Notes under the pieces: model-generated
What the model saw: only the letters and a program-made list of their open reading frames with translations
Told to the model about the DNA's origin: nothing
The model's database searches: none
Assembly (NCBI RefSeq): GCF_900618535.1
Contig: NZ_UYJA01000001.1
Location: forward strand, 496,001 to 560,000
Length of the DNA: 64,000 nt
Source: Pseudomonas bubulae
Lineage (GTDB): Bacteria > Pseudomonadota > Gammaproteobacteria > Pseudomonadales > Pseudomonadaceae
Reading direction: 5' to 3'
Part shown: positions 54,227 to 64,000 of the stretch, piece by piece
Position numbering within the stretch: position 1 is the first letter of the stretch
Layout: every line of letters begins with the position of its first letter
Translations under genes and position numbers: made by a program

Positions 54227-57200
54227 ATGTCTGACCAACGCCACCGGCAACTCAATGAGCAGCTGCGCGATGCCTTGCTCGCGTTCTACCTCACCTACGT
54301 GCTGCCTGAAGACACCACCCTGCAAACCCCGGCTCGCAAGCACACAATCAACAACGCCAACGACCTGTACACCTACTGGCTGCTGGATGTGCAAGTCAGT
54401 CAGGCAGTGCCTACCAGTCGTGTGGCCAGCGCCATTGCCAGCCTGCAGCAATATATCAACGCCATTTCAGTGGGGCTGGAGCCTGGCTACGACAAACTTG
54501 GCATGACAACCAAACAACAAAACACCTGGCGCAACAATCTGCATGCCTATTCGGTTTGGCGTGCGATTCAACAGTTACGCAGCTTTCCGGCCAACTATCT
54601 GAACCCGATGTTACGCCGTGATAAAACCGAAAGTTTCCAGCAGCTTGAGAACGACATAAATCAATGTCGAATTAACTCGGACAATATACTGCCTGCCATT
54701 CAACGCTACTTGGCCCGATTTGAAGAGATCTGCAGCCTCAAGACCCTGAATGGTTACATTGATGGTGAAAAAGACAGGTTCGCCGAGAGCACTTACTACT
54801 TTGTTGCCCGATCAACTGTCGAGAACACTTACTACTGGCGCTCGCTGGATATGTCCAGGCGCTACTTGCATCCCGCCACAGGGAGTGCCCCTGCCCTCAA
54901 GCAGGACGCACCACAGCCCGGCGCCTGGTCTGACTGGAAAAAAATACCTCTGCCTGCCTCGGAAAACATCCCGGAGCACAGCGTCCGTCCGATTTGCTTT
55001 AACAACCGCCTGTTTGTTGTCTGGGCTCAATGCATATCCCCGGCAGCGGCCAGTTACAGCGCTGATTATTTCTGGTCAGAGCCTGACGAATCGGAAAAAA
55101 ACTATAAAGCACGCCTGGAAAACTACCTGAAAAGTCGTTTCATTCAGTTCCGCCTTTACTTTTGCTACATGAAATACGATGGCAGCTGGAGCGTGCCACG
55201 GGTGTGCAGTGATGAATACTGCGTGATGAAAGAGCTTAACAAACTGGACCAGAACGCCTTGATGCAGGCGACTGAAACAGTGGCCGTGCTGGACACCAGT
55301 ACTAGCCCGGCATCCTTGTTTTTAGGGCTGAACGCCCATGCTCCGCAAAAGCCCGTCGCCGGCAGGGATCACACCCGCAGCGACTTTTTCCAGGCCGTGA
55401 GACTCGACCAGGACTTCAGCAGTGAGCGGTTATTCTCAAGGGGCACAGTGGCAGACCTTAAACCCAACGCTGAACACGAAAAACTGGCGAAACGTTATTT
55501 ATCCCTGTTCATCTACAACAATTCGCGAAATTTCAATTTCCACGCCCCGACCAGCGAAACCGTCGCAATAACAGACATCGTCAGCAGTACCCCGACCCCG
55601 GCATTTACAGGATGGAACTTCGAGAACAAACAGGCTTATATAAGTGACCAGCACTACCACAGCGATATTGTCTTCAACACCACATCCTGTGCGCTGGAAG
55701 TCAACGCCAGGCTTGAAAAAGCATTCCCCGAACACCAGTCGGTAACCTTCAGGGCGAGTACCAACCGGGCCGAACTTACTCTTCATCTTGCCCTTCTGCG
55801 GCCGCTTCCCGGTAGCAGCGGCAAACTCAAGCTGGAACATAGCTCGCTGCTGACTCTCAAGACCGAACTGATCCCACCCTGCAGCTGGGTATCGGTCTCA
55901 ATGACCAGTCACAAAACCGGCGTTACCTATTCCAGCCTGATATATGAATTTCCCGACGACGCCCTCAGCGTCGTAAAACCGCAAAGGTTAAGTGCCGTAC
56001 GCAAAGACTGGAGCGTTTCGCTGGAAGGCAGATACATCGAATACGACGCTTTCAATACCTTGTTTGAAAACGCTCATTCCGACCACCGCATTACTCTTCA
56101 TTTTTACGCCACACTCAATGAGCAAGTGAACAGTCAGAACGACTGGTTATTTGATAGTGTCATTGCCACGTTATATACCCGCCACTACAAGCCCGTGATC
56201 ATGACTACACGGGACGAAAACACACCGCACCCTTACAACATCCATCGCAACAACAGCTATATCGTCGGTGAACCCAATACCTCCCGCCGCGCACTCAACG
56301 GCGTATTTACAAGCCTGACCCCGGCCCATCTGTTCAGCGCCCATATTCAACTCAATCCTGAAACGCTACGGCCTGAAGAGGAAGTGAGCAGCATTGCAAG
56401 CACGGGTACCCGGCCAATCACGATCCTTCACGGAGTATTGATTTACGACACGGACACACGCCATAACAGCCGCAGCCTGCGAGGTTATGCACTGAAGTCA
56501 CTGAGACTGAAACTGGATCCCAATAACGCCACCCCCATTACACCTCTGGCGCCCAGAATCTCACGCAGCCCGGCGCAGCCTGAAGGAACAGCCGAGTTTA
56601 TCGACTTCAGCGGCTCCCTTCTCAAGTACAGCGATGTGGCTTCACCGAGAACCCTTCGTGCGCCGATCCACATGAACACCACTATTGGCAGACACCTGAG
56701 CGCCGCCGCCAATGTCAGTCTCGACCGGCTGTTTACGATAGCCACAAATCAATCGCACGAACCGGCGCTTACCAGCAATGCCACGCCCCACTCCCTGGAT
56801 TTTCATGGCGCCCATGGCAAGTATTTCCGGGAGTTGTTCCTCTTCCTTCCTTGGCTGGTGGCCTGCCGATTGAACATGGAGCAGCGTTATGCCGAGGCCC
56901 AATCCTGGCTCAAATACATCTTCGATCCAGAAAGCAGGGCAACTGAACCGCAGCAACACTCAAGATATTGGAAAGTGCCCGCCCTGACCCAGGACAAATC
57001 AGAGCCGGGTTACCAGCAGGACAACCCGGACGATCCGCATCAGATAGCCCTCAGTAGCCCGTCCTGTTTCCGCCAAGCGTTGTATATGTTGTACCTGGAC
57101 ATCCTGCTCAATCGCGGCGATGCCGCTTATCGTCAAGCCAGTGCCGATAGCCTGGCAGAGGCCAAGCTCTGGTACGTTCGGGCCAGTAGCCTGCTGGGGC

Positions 57201-58959
57201 CAAGGCCGCAAATCAGCCGAGCCGATCCCTGGCAACCCTTAACCCTGCAGGATCTGTTCGCATCAAGCCAGAGCACCCTGTACCTGCCCCTGAATCCGGA
57301 CCTGGTGTCACGCTGGGACAAACTTGAAAGTCGCCTCTACAACCTTCGACATCACCTCAGTATCAGCGCAAAACCCTTGCAACAGGCACTGTTCGCACCC
57401 GCGCTGGCTCCGCACCTGCTGTTGAGCCACTACGCCCACAATGCCAGCTCTGACCCATTGTCTGCGACCCGCCAACAAACCAGGGAAATCGGCCATTATC
57501 GCTACCAGGTTGTCCATGCCCATGCCGCGACCCTGGTCGAGAATGTCATCCAGCTCGGTAATACCCTGCTTGTGCTGTTCGAGCGCAAAGAGCAGAACGA
57601 GCACCTTCAGTTACAGCAACAACATGCCTGGGACCTCGCCAGAATCGCCGTCGATCAACAACGCCAGAGCATGCGGGCTGACGAAGCCAACCGCGAGGCG
57701 CTGCTGGCCGGTCGCCAGGTACTGGTAAGCCGCCAGCGGTATTTCGAAAAATTGCTCAATGAAGGTATCTCTCCAGCCGAAGCACAAGCCAGCCAGCAAT
57801 ATCTTGAAAGCGCACAGTGGGAAACCAAAGCATCCGTAGCCGAGGCTGCTGCAGGGCTGGCGATGCTGGCACCCAATATTTTCGGCACCTCCAACGGCGG
57901 GATGCGCTATGAAGGCGCCTTTTATGCGATTCAGGCTGCGGCCCGAAATATGGCTAATGAGAAACGCGCCAATGCCGGTCATCTGGATCGTACAGCGCTG
58001 TTCAACCGCCGCGTCCAGGAGTGGTCCCAGGCCCTGGAGCAGTGCCGTCAGGAGCTCATTCAGGCCGACTTGCAACTGCAGGCCCACGAACAGCAGAGCA
58101 CGGTGCTGCGCTTGCAACTCAGACACACGGAAACAGCTATGGAGCAGGCCAGATTCACCTACGAGGTGCTCAGCAAGCATTTTTCCAGCGCACAGTTGTA
58201 TCAGTGGCTCAATAGTCATCTGGCTTCTTTCTACTATCAGGCCTACGACGCAGCCCATTCGTTGTGCTTGAGCGCACAGGCATGCTGGCAATTTGAACGT
58301 GCGGACTGGAGCACCCGTTTTATCCAAAGCAGCCACTGGCACAATCAATTCAAGGGGCTGACCGCAGGCGAGTCGCTCAAGCTCGACCTGCAGAACATGA
58401 ATACTGCCTATATGCAACGTAACCAGCGTGAACTGGAAATCAGCAAAACCCTGTCCTTGCGCCTGTTGCATGGCAAGGATCGGGGGCCCACGCTGAACAA
58501 GGACTGGGCGTCGCTGAAGCACGAAATGATCGTCAATGGCACCGTGGATTTTGAGTTGAGCAAGGCGCTGTTCGACGACGACTACCCCGGTCATTACCTG
58601 CGCCGGATAAAAAGCGTCAGCGTCTCGCTGCCTGCCACGCTCGGACCTTATGAAGACATTTGCGCGACCCTGACCCAGACCTGGAACCGAACCCACCTGT
58701 CTGCAAAAGACGACGATATGCTCGACAACATGCGGGTCAGGGAGCAGGTCGCACTGTCCACAGGGCTCAATGACAGCGGCCTGTTCACCCTCAACTTCGA
58801 CAATGACGAACGCTATCTGCCCTTCGAGTACACCGGGGCAGTGTCCAAATGGCGACTGGCGTTCCCAACCCTGCAGCCCAGTCATCCATGCTCAATTCCC
58901 TCAGCGACATCATCGTGCATGTGCGCTACACCGCGAGAAGCGCAGGAGGTCAGGGATGA
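54227..58959 (+). CDS. Tc toxin A-component C-terminal protein, TcaB-like, with an apparent frameshift near the end
   Basis: About 1577 residues from ATG 54227 (GAGGA six bases upstream). It begins MSDQRHRQLNEQLRDALLAF and carries the Tc A neuraminidase-like and pore regions (DLVSRWDKLESRLYNLRHHL, IKSVSVSLPATLGPYEDI, YLPFEYTGAVSKWRLAFP). The usual ending is found in another frame: MLNSLSDIIVHVRYTARSAG, then GQG and a TGA at 58957-58959 that overlaps the next ATG as ATGA. The read frame instead runs on to 59155 with unrelated sequence. One missing C in TTCCCA (58862-58867) would restore it. Either a real late frameshift or a sequence error. Confidence 0.85.
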
Positions 58960-61900
58960 CGACCCAACAACACGGCACAGGCGAGGTGCAAACACCGTCC
59001 TTGCCCAAGGGCGGAGGCGCAATACAAAGTATCGGCACCACATGGGGAGCCGTCGGTATGACCGGTGCGGCCTCGTTCGAGGTTCCCCTGCCACTGTCGC
59101 CGGGCCGGGGTTTCGACCCGGCCATCAGCCTGACTTACAACAGTGCCCTGGGTAATGGCCCGTTCGGAATCGGTTGGGCAGCCTTCGCTGGCTCGATTGC
59201 ACGCAGCACGCTCAAGGGCGTACCCGCCTATGACAGTGAGGATGTATTTATCGGTCCGTCAGGTACGGAACTGCTCCCCGAACGGACAGCCCAAGGCATG
59301 CTGCAAACCCGTTCCAGCAGCCGTTTCAACGGGCTTCAACTGAACACCACCTACACTGTGGTGCGCTACCTGCCACGCCACGAAACCACTTTCGATCGCA
59401 TTGAGCACTGGTCATCGACGTCAGACCCCGCAGGGTTCTGGCTGGTCCAGGGCGCAGACGGCAACCTGTACCTGTTTGGCAAAACGCACGCGGCCCGCAT
59501 CGCCGATCCGCAGGCGCCTGCCCATGTTGCCCAATGGCTGCTTGAGGAAAGCCTCAACCCCCACGGCGAGCAGATCTACTATCAGTACAAGGCTGACACC
59601 CGGGGCAGTGGCCCTCGAGACTACAGCGCCCAGCGCTACCTTGCCCGTATCGGCTACACCAATATCGTGCCCAGGGAGCATCTGGAATTATGGACGGTAG
59701 AAACACCGGCGCAAAAACAATGGCATTTTGAATTGGTCTTTGACTACGGCGAACGCACAACTGATCTGACACGCCTCCCTTCCTATGGGGTGCAACAACC
59801 ATGGCCGGAACGCAGTGATCCGTTGTGTCACTATGCCTATGGCTTTGAACTGGCGAGCCGGCGTCTTTGCCGGCAAGTCCTGATGTTCCACTACTTCCCT
59901 GAAGAGCCAGCAATGGGCCGCGAACCGGTGTTGACCCGCCGGCTGCTGCTGGAGTACATGACCACCGCAACCGCAGGCAGCCTGTTGCAGGCCCTGCACA
60001 GCCAGGCCTGCGATGCCAGCGCAAAGATCTGCCACTGGCCGCCCCTGGAGCTGACTTACAGCGACTTCCAGTTAACTGGCATGCCTTCAGGCTATCAACG
60101 CTTTGACGCTTTGGACGGTATCAACGACAACCAGCGCTATCAACTGGTTGACCTCTACAACGACGGCTTGCCGGGAGTGCTCTGGCGCTCTGACAAAAGC
60201 TGGTACTACCGCGAACCCGTCCGGGCTGCCAACCCGGTCGAGCCTGATGACGTCGCCTATGGCCCGCTGCAAATGCTGGAGCGTATCCCGGTGGCGCAGC
60301 AGATTGGTGCGCTGTACCAGTCCCTGGCGGACCTCAATGGCGACGGCCAGCTGGAGTGGATCATCGCCCAGCCGGGCATGAGTGGCTTTTTCACCCTGGA
60401 AAACGACCGGAGCTGGGCAAACTTCGCGCCTTTTGCAGCATTGCCGCAGGAGTTCTTCCAGCCGACAGCCCAGCTCGCCGACCTGATGGGCAACGGTATT
60501 GACGACCTGGCGCTGATTGGCCGCAACAGTGTGCGGCTCTATCGCAACAAAGGCTCGCAGGGTTTTGCCCCTGCCGCGGACATGCCGCATCCCGATAACG
60601 ATCTGCCACTGCCCGGCAATAGCGAAACTGAACTGATGGCGTTCAGCGATCTGCTGGGCAGTGGCCAGCAACACCTGGTGCGCATTCGTCATGATGAAAT
60701 CAAGTGCTGGCCAAATCTGGGCCGGGGCCGATTTGGCAAAGGGTTCGTATTCGCCACCCTGCCCTTCACCTACGCCGAATTTGAGGCCTCGCGAGTACTG
60801 CTGGCCGATCTGGATGGCTCCGGCGCCAGTGACCTGATCTACCTTCAGCCCGATCGGGCACTGATTTTCATGAACCTCTGCGGCAACGGCCTGCAAGCCG
60901 TGCCCACACCGCTGCCCTGGCCCGAGGGGGTCAAGCATGACCGCTTTTGCCAGGTCAGTGTGGCCGACCTGCAAGGGCTGGGCTGCACCAGCCTGATCCT
61001 CTCCGTCCTTCTCCCTTCAGCCCGTCACTGGCGATACGACTTTGTCCGGCAAAAACCCTATTTGTTGATCGGTACCGACAACAACATGGGGGCATCAGGC
61101 CGGGTTAGCTACCGCAGCAGTGCCCAGGAGTGGCTGGACGAAAAACCGCAACGGACACAGCGCACCGGTGGCCTGCCATTTGCGCTGCATCTGGTCAGCG
61201 AGCAGCAACAGCTGGATCAGATCAGCGGCAATCAGCTGACCCAACGCTTCACTTACAGGGAAGGTTTCTACGACAGTCTCGAACGCAAGTTCCAGGGCTT
61301 CGGTTTGCTGATGGCAACCGACACCGAGGGCCCTGCCGGCCAGAAACTCGACAAGGCAGCAACCGCACCCTTGCTGCGCAAGACCTGGTTTCACACCGGA
61401 AAAGCCCTTGATATGCCGCAGGACCAATACTGGGCGGGCGACAGGTTGGCCCTTGCGCCAGGCAACACACTGCTGACCCGCCTGGAAGCCGATAAGGAGC
61501 AAGACAGCGTACTGCCACCGCCTGCTTCCGGGCGCAGGATGGCTCTGGCACTGAGCGGGCTGGTACTGCGTGAAGAAGTGTTTGCGGCCGATGACCCGGA
61601 ATCGTCACGAGTGCCTTTTACCGTCAGCCAGTACCGCTATATGCTGCGTCAATTGCAGACGCCCGAATCCCTGCTGGTACTTGCCCTGGAGTCACGGGTC
61701 TACCGCTACGAGCGCGAGGCAACCGACCCCGCCTGCCAGCACATCATCAATCTGCGCCGGGATCGTTATGGCAGCCTGACACACGGGGTAACCATAAATT
61801 ACGCCCGGCGCAAGCGCGCATCCGACCTGCCGCCATTCGATGAGGCCCATCAACAGACCTGGTGGCGCGATACCCACGACCCGGCCCAGCAGATGCACTA

Positions 61901-63419
61901 CATCAGTGAAATCCGGGCGCAGTTCATTCATCTGGACAATCCTCAACGCTGGCGCCTGCAACTGCCTTACCGGCAACGCAGCAATGCACTGGTGGTTGAA
62001 AAAGAAGCCCTCAACAGCGCGCATACCAGCTATGAACTGTTAATCGGCAACACCGCTGACAACCCTGTGCGACCGCAGGCACAGCGCACTCTGGGGGGGT
62101 TGTCCGTGCAATATTACTGCCTGGCGCAGAGTGACGCCCCGTTACCGGCGGGCCAGGCCAGCTTTCAGGCGCTGACGGCCTTCAAAGAGTCGGCCGAACT
62201 CGACGACCAGGCACTTGCCGCCTACGACGATGTACCTGCACTGCCCGGAGGAACCCCGTTCGACCTGGCCAGCACCCTCGTCCAGGAGCATTACCATCCC
62301 ATGAGCCTGTTCCTGCCTGAGCCAACAGACACCCGCGCAGCGCCAGCCCTGTGGTCACTCAAACAGGGCTTTACCCGTTACACCGACGTGCATGGTTTCT
62401 ACCGGGCCAATCAGTTGCGAGCCTCTGAAAGCCACTCAGCGACCACACTCACCCATGACCGTTACGGTTGCCATATCGCCGCAGTAACGGCCGTGGACGG
62501 TTGCAGCACCCAAGCCGTCTATGACTACCGGTTAATGTTGCCCATCGAAATCACCGACCCCCAGGGGACTGTTCGGCAAGCGCGCTACGATGCATTCGGC
62601 CAGTTGCAAGTAACCAGTGTTTACGGCCAGGAAAATGGCAAACCAACAGGGTTCGCCCCGCTGACGGACTACAGGCGCCCAGCCAATAACAGCCCCGCTT
62701 TTGCCATCAACAACCCTCAAACAGCGCTGCTCGATGCTGCCAGCGCCTGCTTCCACGCCCCTTTCAACTGGATGGGCCACATCCCGGCAGCCCCCCCCGG
62801 CACACAATGGGTAACGCAGGGATATCTGACTCCGGACGGATATATTCGTGCCAGCGGCCGCATGCGCCTGGCAACACTGGACATGAGCATCACGGCGAAT
62901 CGCCAACTGAACGAACAGATCCTCCAGGCACGCCGCGAACCGGTCTATGCCGCTGTGCTGCAAGCCGATAACTACCCGTCGAGCGACGACAGCGTTAACC
63001 GGCAAATCCGGATCAGCCTGACGTTCACCGATGGCTTTGGACGTGAGCTGCAAACCAAGCAGAAAACCTCGGCGGGTGAAGCGTATGTGGTTGCCCCGTC
63101 GGGGCGACTGAGCCTTGACAGTGACGGCAAGCCCCTGCGTGCGTTCAGCGAACATCGCTGGCGGGTCAGCGGCAGGGTCGAATACAACAACAAGGGCCTG
63201 GCCATTCGAAACTATCGGCCTTACTTCGCCGATCACTATCGCTTTATCGATGATGAAGCCCGGCGCAAGGATGGCTACTGCGATCAGCTGTTGTATGACC
63301 CGTTGGGCCGTATGACGAGCAAGCTCAACGCCAGGGGGCATCTAAGCCGCCAGACCCATTGCACCTGGTACAGCATCAGCGAAGATGAAAACGACACCTG
63401 GGAGCCTGGTTCAAGCTGA
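58956..63419 (+). CDS. Tc toxin B component, TcaC/TcdB-like
   Basis: A 1487-residue protein, close to TcaC length. ATG 58956 has AGGAGG seven bases upstream; the open frame extends back to 58770 but that part reads in the tcaB tail. SpvB-type N terminus (SLPKGGGAIQSIGTTWGAVG, PLPLSPGRGFDPAISLTYNS), FG-GAP/VCBS repeats (DLNGDGQLEWII, GNGIDDLALIG, DLDGSGASDLIYL), then the TcdB mid domains and the Rhs-like C-terminal end (LLYDPLGRMTSKLNARGHL). It forms half of the beta-shell that encloses the toxic C component. No full C gene follows. Confidence 0.9.
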   Translation: MTTQQHGTGEVQTPSLPKGGGAIQSIGTTWGAVGMTGAASFEVPLPLSPGRGFDPAISLTYNSALGNGPFGIGWAAFAGSIARSTLKGVPAYDSEDVFIGPSGTELLPERTAQGMLQTRSSSRFNGLQLNTTYTVVRYLPRHETTFDRIEHWSSTSDPAGFWLVQGADGNLYLFGKTHAARIADPQAPAHVAQWLLEESLNPHGEQIYYQYKADTRGSGPRDYSAQRYLARIGYTNIVPREHLELWTVETPAQKQWHFELVFDYGERTTDLTRLPSYGVQQPWPERSDPLCHYAYGFELASRRLCRQVLMFHYFPEEPAMGREPVLTRRLLLEYMTTATAGSLLQALHSQACDASAKICHWPPLELTYSDFQLTGMPSGYQRFDALDGINDNQRYQLVDLYNDGLPGVLWRSDKSWYYREPVRAANPVEPDDVAYGPLQMLERIPVAQQIGALYQSLADLNGDGQLEWIIAQPGMSGFFTLENDRSWANFAPFAALPQEFFQPTAQLADLMGNGIDDLALIGRNSVRLYRNKGSQGFAPAADMPHPDNDLPLPGNSETELMAFSDLLGSGQQHLVRIRHDEIKCWPNLGRGRFGKGFVFATLPFTYAEFEASRVLLADLDGSGASDLIYLQPDRALIFMNLCGNGLQAVPTPLPWPEGVKHDRFCQVSVADLQGLGCTSLILSVLLPSARHWRYDFVRQKPYLLIGTDNNMGASGRVSYRSSAQEWLDEKPQRTQRTGGLPFALHLVSEQQQLDQISGNQLTQRFTYREGFYDSLERKFQGFGLLMATDTEGPAGQKLDKAATAPLLRKTWFHTGKALDMPQDQYWAGDRLALAPGNTLLTRLEADKEQDSVLPPPASGRRMALALSGLVLREEVFAADDPESSRVPFTVSQYRYMLRQLQTPESLLVLALESRVYRYEREATDPACQHIINLRRDRYGSLTHGVTINYARRKRASDLPPFDEAHQQTWWRDTHDPAQQMHYISEIRAQFIHLDNPQRWRLQLPYRQRSNALVVEKEALNSAHTSYELLIGNTADNPVRPQAQRTLGGLSVQYYCLAQSDAPLPAGQASFQALTAFKESAELDDQALAAYDDVPALPGGTPFDLASTLVQEHYHPMSLFLPEPTDTRAAPALWSLKQGFTRYTDVHGFYRANQLRASESHSATTLTHDRYGCHIAAVTAVDGCSTQAVYDYRLMLPIEITDPQGTVRQARYDAFGQLQVTSVYGQENGKPTGFAPLTDYRRPANNSPAFAINNPQTALLDAASACFHAPFNWMGHIPAAPPGTQWVTQGYLTPDGYIRASGRMRLATLDMSITANRQLNEQILQARREPVYAAVLQADNYPSSDDSVNRQIRISLTFTDGFGRELQTKQKTSAGEAYVVAPSGRLSLDSDGKPLRAFSEHRWRVSGRVEYNNKGLAIRNYRPYFADHYRFIDDEARRKDGYCDQLLYDPLGRMTSKLNARGHLSRQTHCTWYSISEDENDTWEPGSS

Positions 63420-63492
63420 CCAACCACATCGCGATGCAAGCCCGGGCCCGGAGCACAATAGTCATCCTCCAGGCTTGCTCGCGAGGGCATCA

Positions 63493-63639
63493 TCAGTGCG
63501 GGTTACGCACCCCGACCACCCGGTAGCGCGGCCCGCCAAGGTGGCGAAACAGCTGCCGGTGGTATGCCACCGTGCGCACAGTTGAGCCCCGGGAATCGTA
63601 GGCCGTGAGTAAAGGTGTGAATCGATGAAGGGAAGACAT
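63493..63639 (-). pseudogene. Truncated N-terminal remnant of a Tc toxin C component (TccC-like)
   Basis: A 48-residue frame on the minus strand: MSSLHRFTPLLTAYDSRGST, VRTVAYHRQLFRHLGGPRYR, VVGVRNPH, then stop. The pattern S-LH-TP-L---D-RG--VR-VAYHR is the beginning of TccC/Rhs-type C components as I recall them. Nothing Rhs-like continues beyond the stop, and tcaC ends 74 bases away on the other strand. So this looks like the stump of a deleted tccC gene. The homology is short, so certainty is moderate. Confidence 0.55.
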
Positions 63640-63820
63640 GGATGCGTGACCTGACTGACACAAAGACGCACGCAGTCTAGGCAAGCAATCAGCGTGGCAG
63701 GTGGTACATATTGGTTATTATTACCCGTCGTGCAACACACCCTACGCTGGCAATAACACAGAATTTAATTGATAGTTTCCTAACAAAAAGCGCAGGCTAG
63801 AGAGCTTGGTAACGCTTTGT

Positions 63821-63835
63821 ATCATTCCGGATGAT
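63821..63835. promoter_or_regulatory. Inverted repeat upstream of the MexE-like gene
   Basis: ATCAT-TCCGG-ATGAT is a 5-bp inverted repeat with a 5-base spacer, 85 bases before the start at 63921. It contains ATCA-N5-GAT, the first half of the MexT-type nod box as I remember it; the rest of that box matches poorly. A LysR- or TetR-type site is possible. Confidence 0.4.
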
Positions 63836-63920
63836 ATTGATCTTCGCTGGGTTCGATTCGTGCGCCAGCACTCGCGCCAGCATTATCCGCCCATCTCAAT
63901 AGATCGGCGGACTCCCCCTC

Positions 63921-64000
63921 ATGGAACAGTCACTTAAACATTTGCGCTTCCCACTTGCGGCCCTGGCCATTGTGGTGATGAGCGCATGCGGCAAAACTCC
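63921..64000 (+). CDS. RND efflux periplasmic adaptor, MexE-like, cut by the right edge
   Basis: Only the first 26 codons are in the window: MEQSLKHLRFPLAALAIVVM followed by SACGKT. This is a lipoprotein signal peptide with lipobox MSAC, and it matches the N terminus of MexE-type membrane-fusion proteins of Pseudomonas as I recall it. The rest of the gene, and the RND pump and outer-membrane channel genes expected with it, lie outside. Confidence 0.6.
   Translation, partial: MEQSLKHLRFPLAALAIVVMSACGKT

Noticed and set aside
57611..58885. A 424-codon minus-strand open frame
   Set aside because: It is antisense to the conserved C-terminal half of the tcaB-like gene.

Overview
The window looks like chromosomal DNA of a Pseudomonas species of the fluorescens type. 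This rests on protein families I recognise (an EvgS/RocS-type kinase locus, a chaperone-usher fimbria, a DUF2986 mini-protein, a MexE-like lipoprotein), high GC, and REP-like hairpins with the core GTGGGAGCG. No rRNA, tRNA, CRISPR array, insertion sequence or prophage was found. It reads as a run of accessory metabolic and surface modules. All family names come from motif recognition; no database search was run.

Layout: 1-3679, a translationally coupled helicase (cut by the left edge) and VRR-NUC nuclease-domain protein. 3832-5295, a 487-aa protein I cannot place. 5603-9760, an MDR oxidoreductase divergent from a LysR regulator, then an MFS transporter divergent from a flavin reductase. 10195-26373, a phosphorelay resembling the RocS/RocA/RocR (Sad) system of P. 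aeruginosa: two unorthodox sensor kinases, two LuxR-type response regulators and a receiver-EAL phosphodiesterase. Directly beside it, divergent, lies a pilin-chaperone-usher-adhesin-adhesin operon, the kind of target Roc systems control. 26506-28598, DUF2986, GNAT and a DHA2 efflux transporter. 28792-28988, a decayed 3' end of a PQQ-dependent glucose/quinate-type dehydrogenase.

29069-32571 is a sugar-acid module (zinc dehydrogenase, UxaA/GarD dehydratase, FCD regulator) with two matching operator-like sites. 32604-36521 is a sucrose module (cscR, cscA, cscB) with a perfect LacI-type palindrome ahead of cscB. 36852-46381 is a hydroxyproline module: GntR/FCD regulator, amino-acid ABC transporter, fused aconitase-X cis-3-hydroxyproline dehydratase, proline-racemase-family enzyme, DapA-family deaminase and a convergent Ldh_2-family imine reductase. 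Three promoter regions in it share the motif CGTATAC. The D-hydroxyproline dehydrogenase and the alpha-ketoglutarate semialdehyde dehydrogenase are not in the window.

46443-48569 encodes a HAD phosphatase fused to a mannitol-1-phosphate dehydrogenase, a layout known for osmolyte mannitol synthesis in Acinetobacter. 49184-51367 is a TonB-dependent receptor. 51571-63419 is an insecticidal-type Tc toxin locus (tcaA-, tcaB- and tcaC-like). tcaB carries an apparent one-base frameshift just before its end, and a short tccC-like N-terminal remnant faces the locus. The right edge cuts a MexE-like efflux adaptor gene.

The observations most worth following are the Roc-like locus in which one response regulator has Gly where the phospho-accepting Asp should be, the frameshifted Tc toxin gene with its truncated C component, the shared hydroxyproline operator, and the fused mannitol enzyme.
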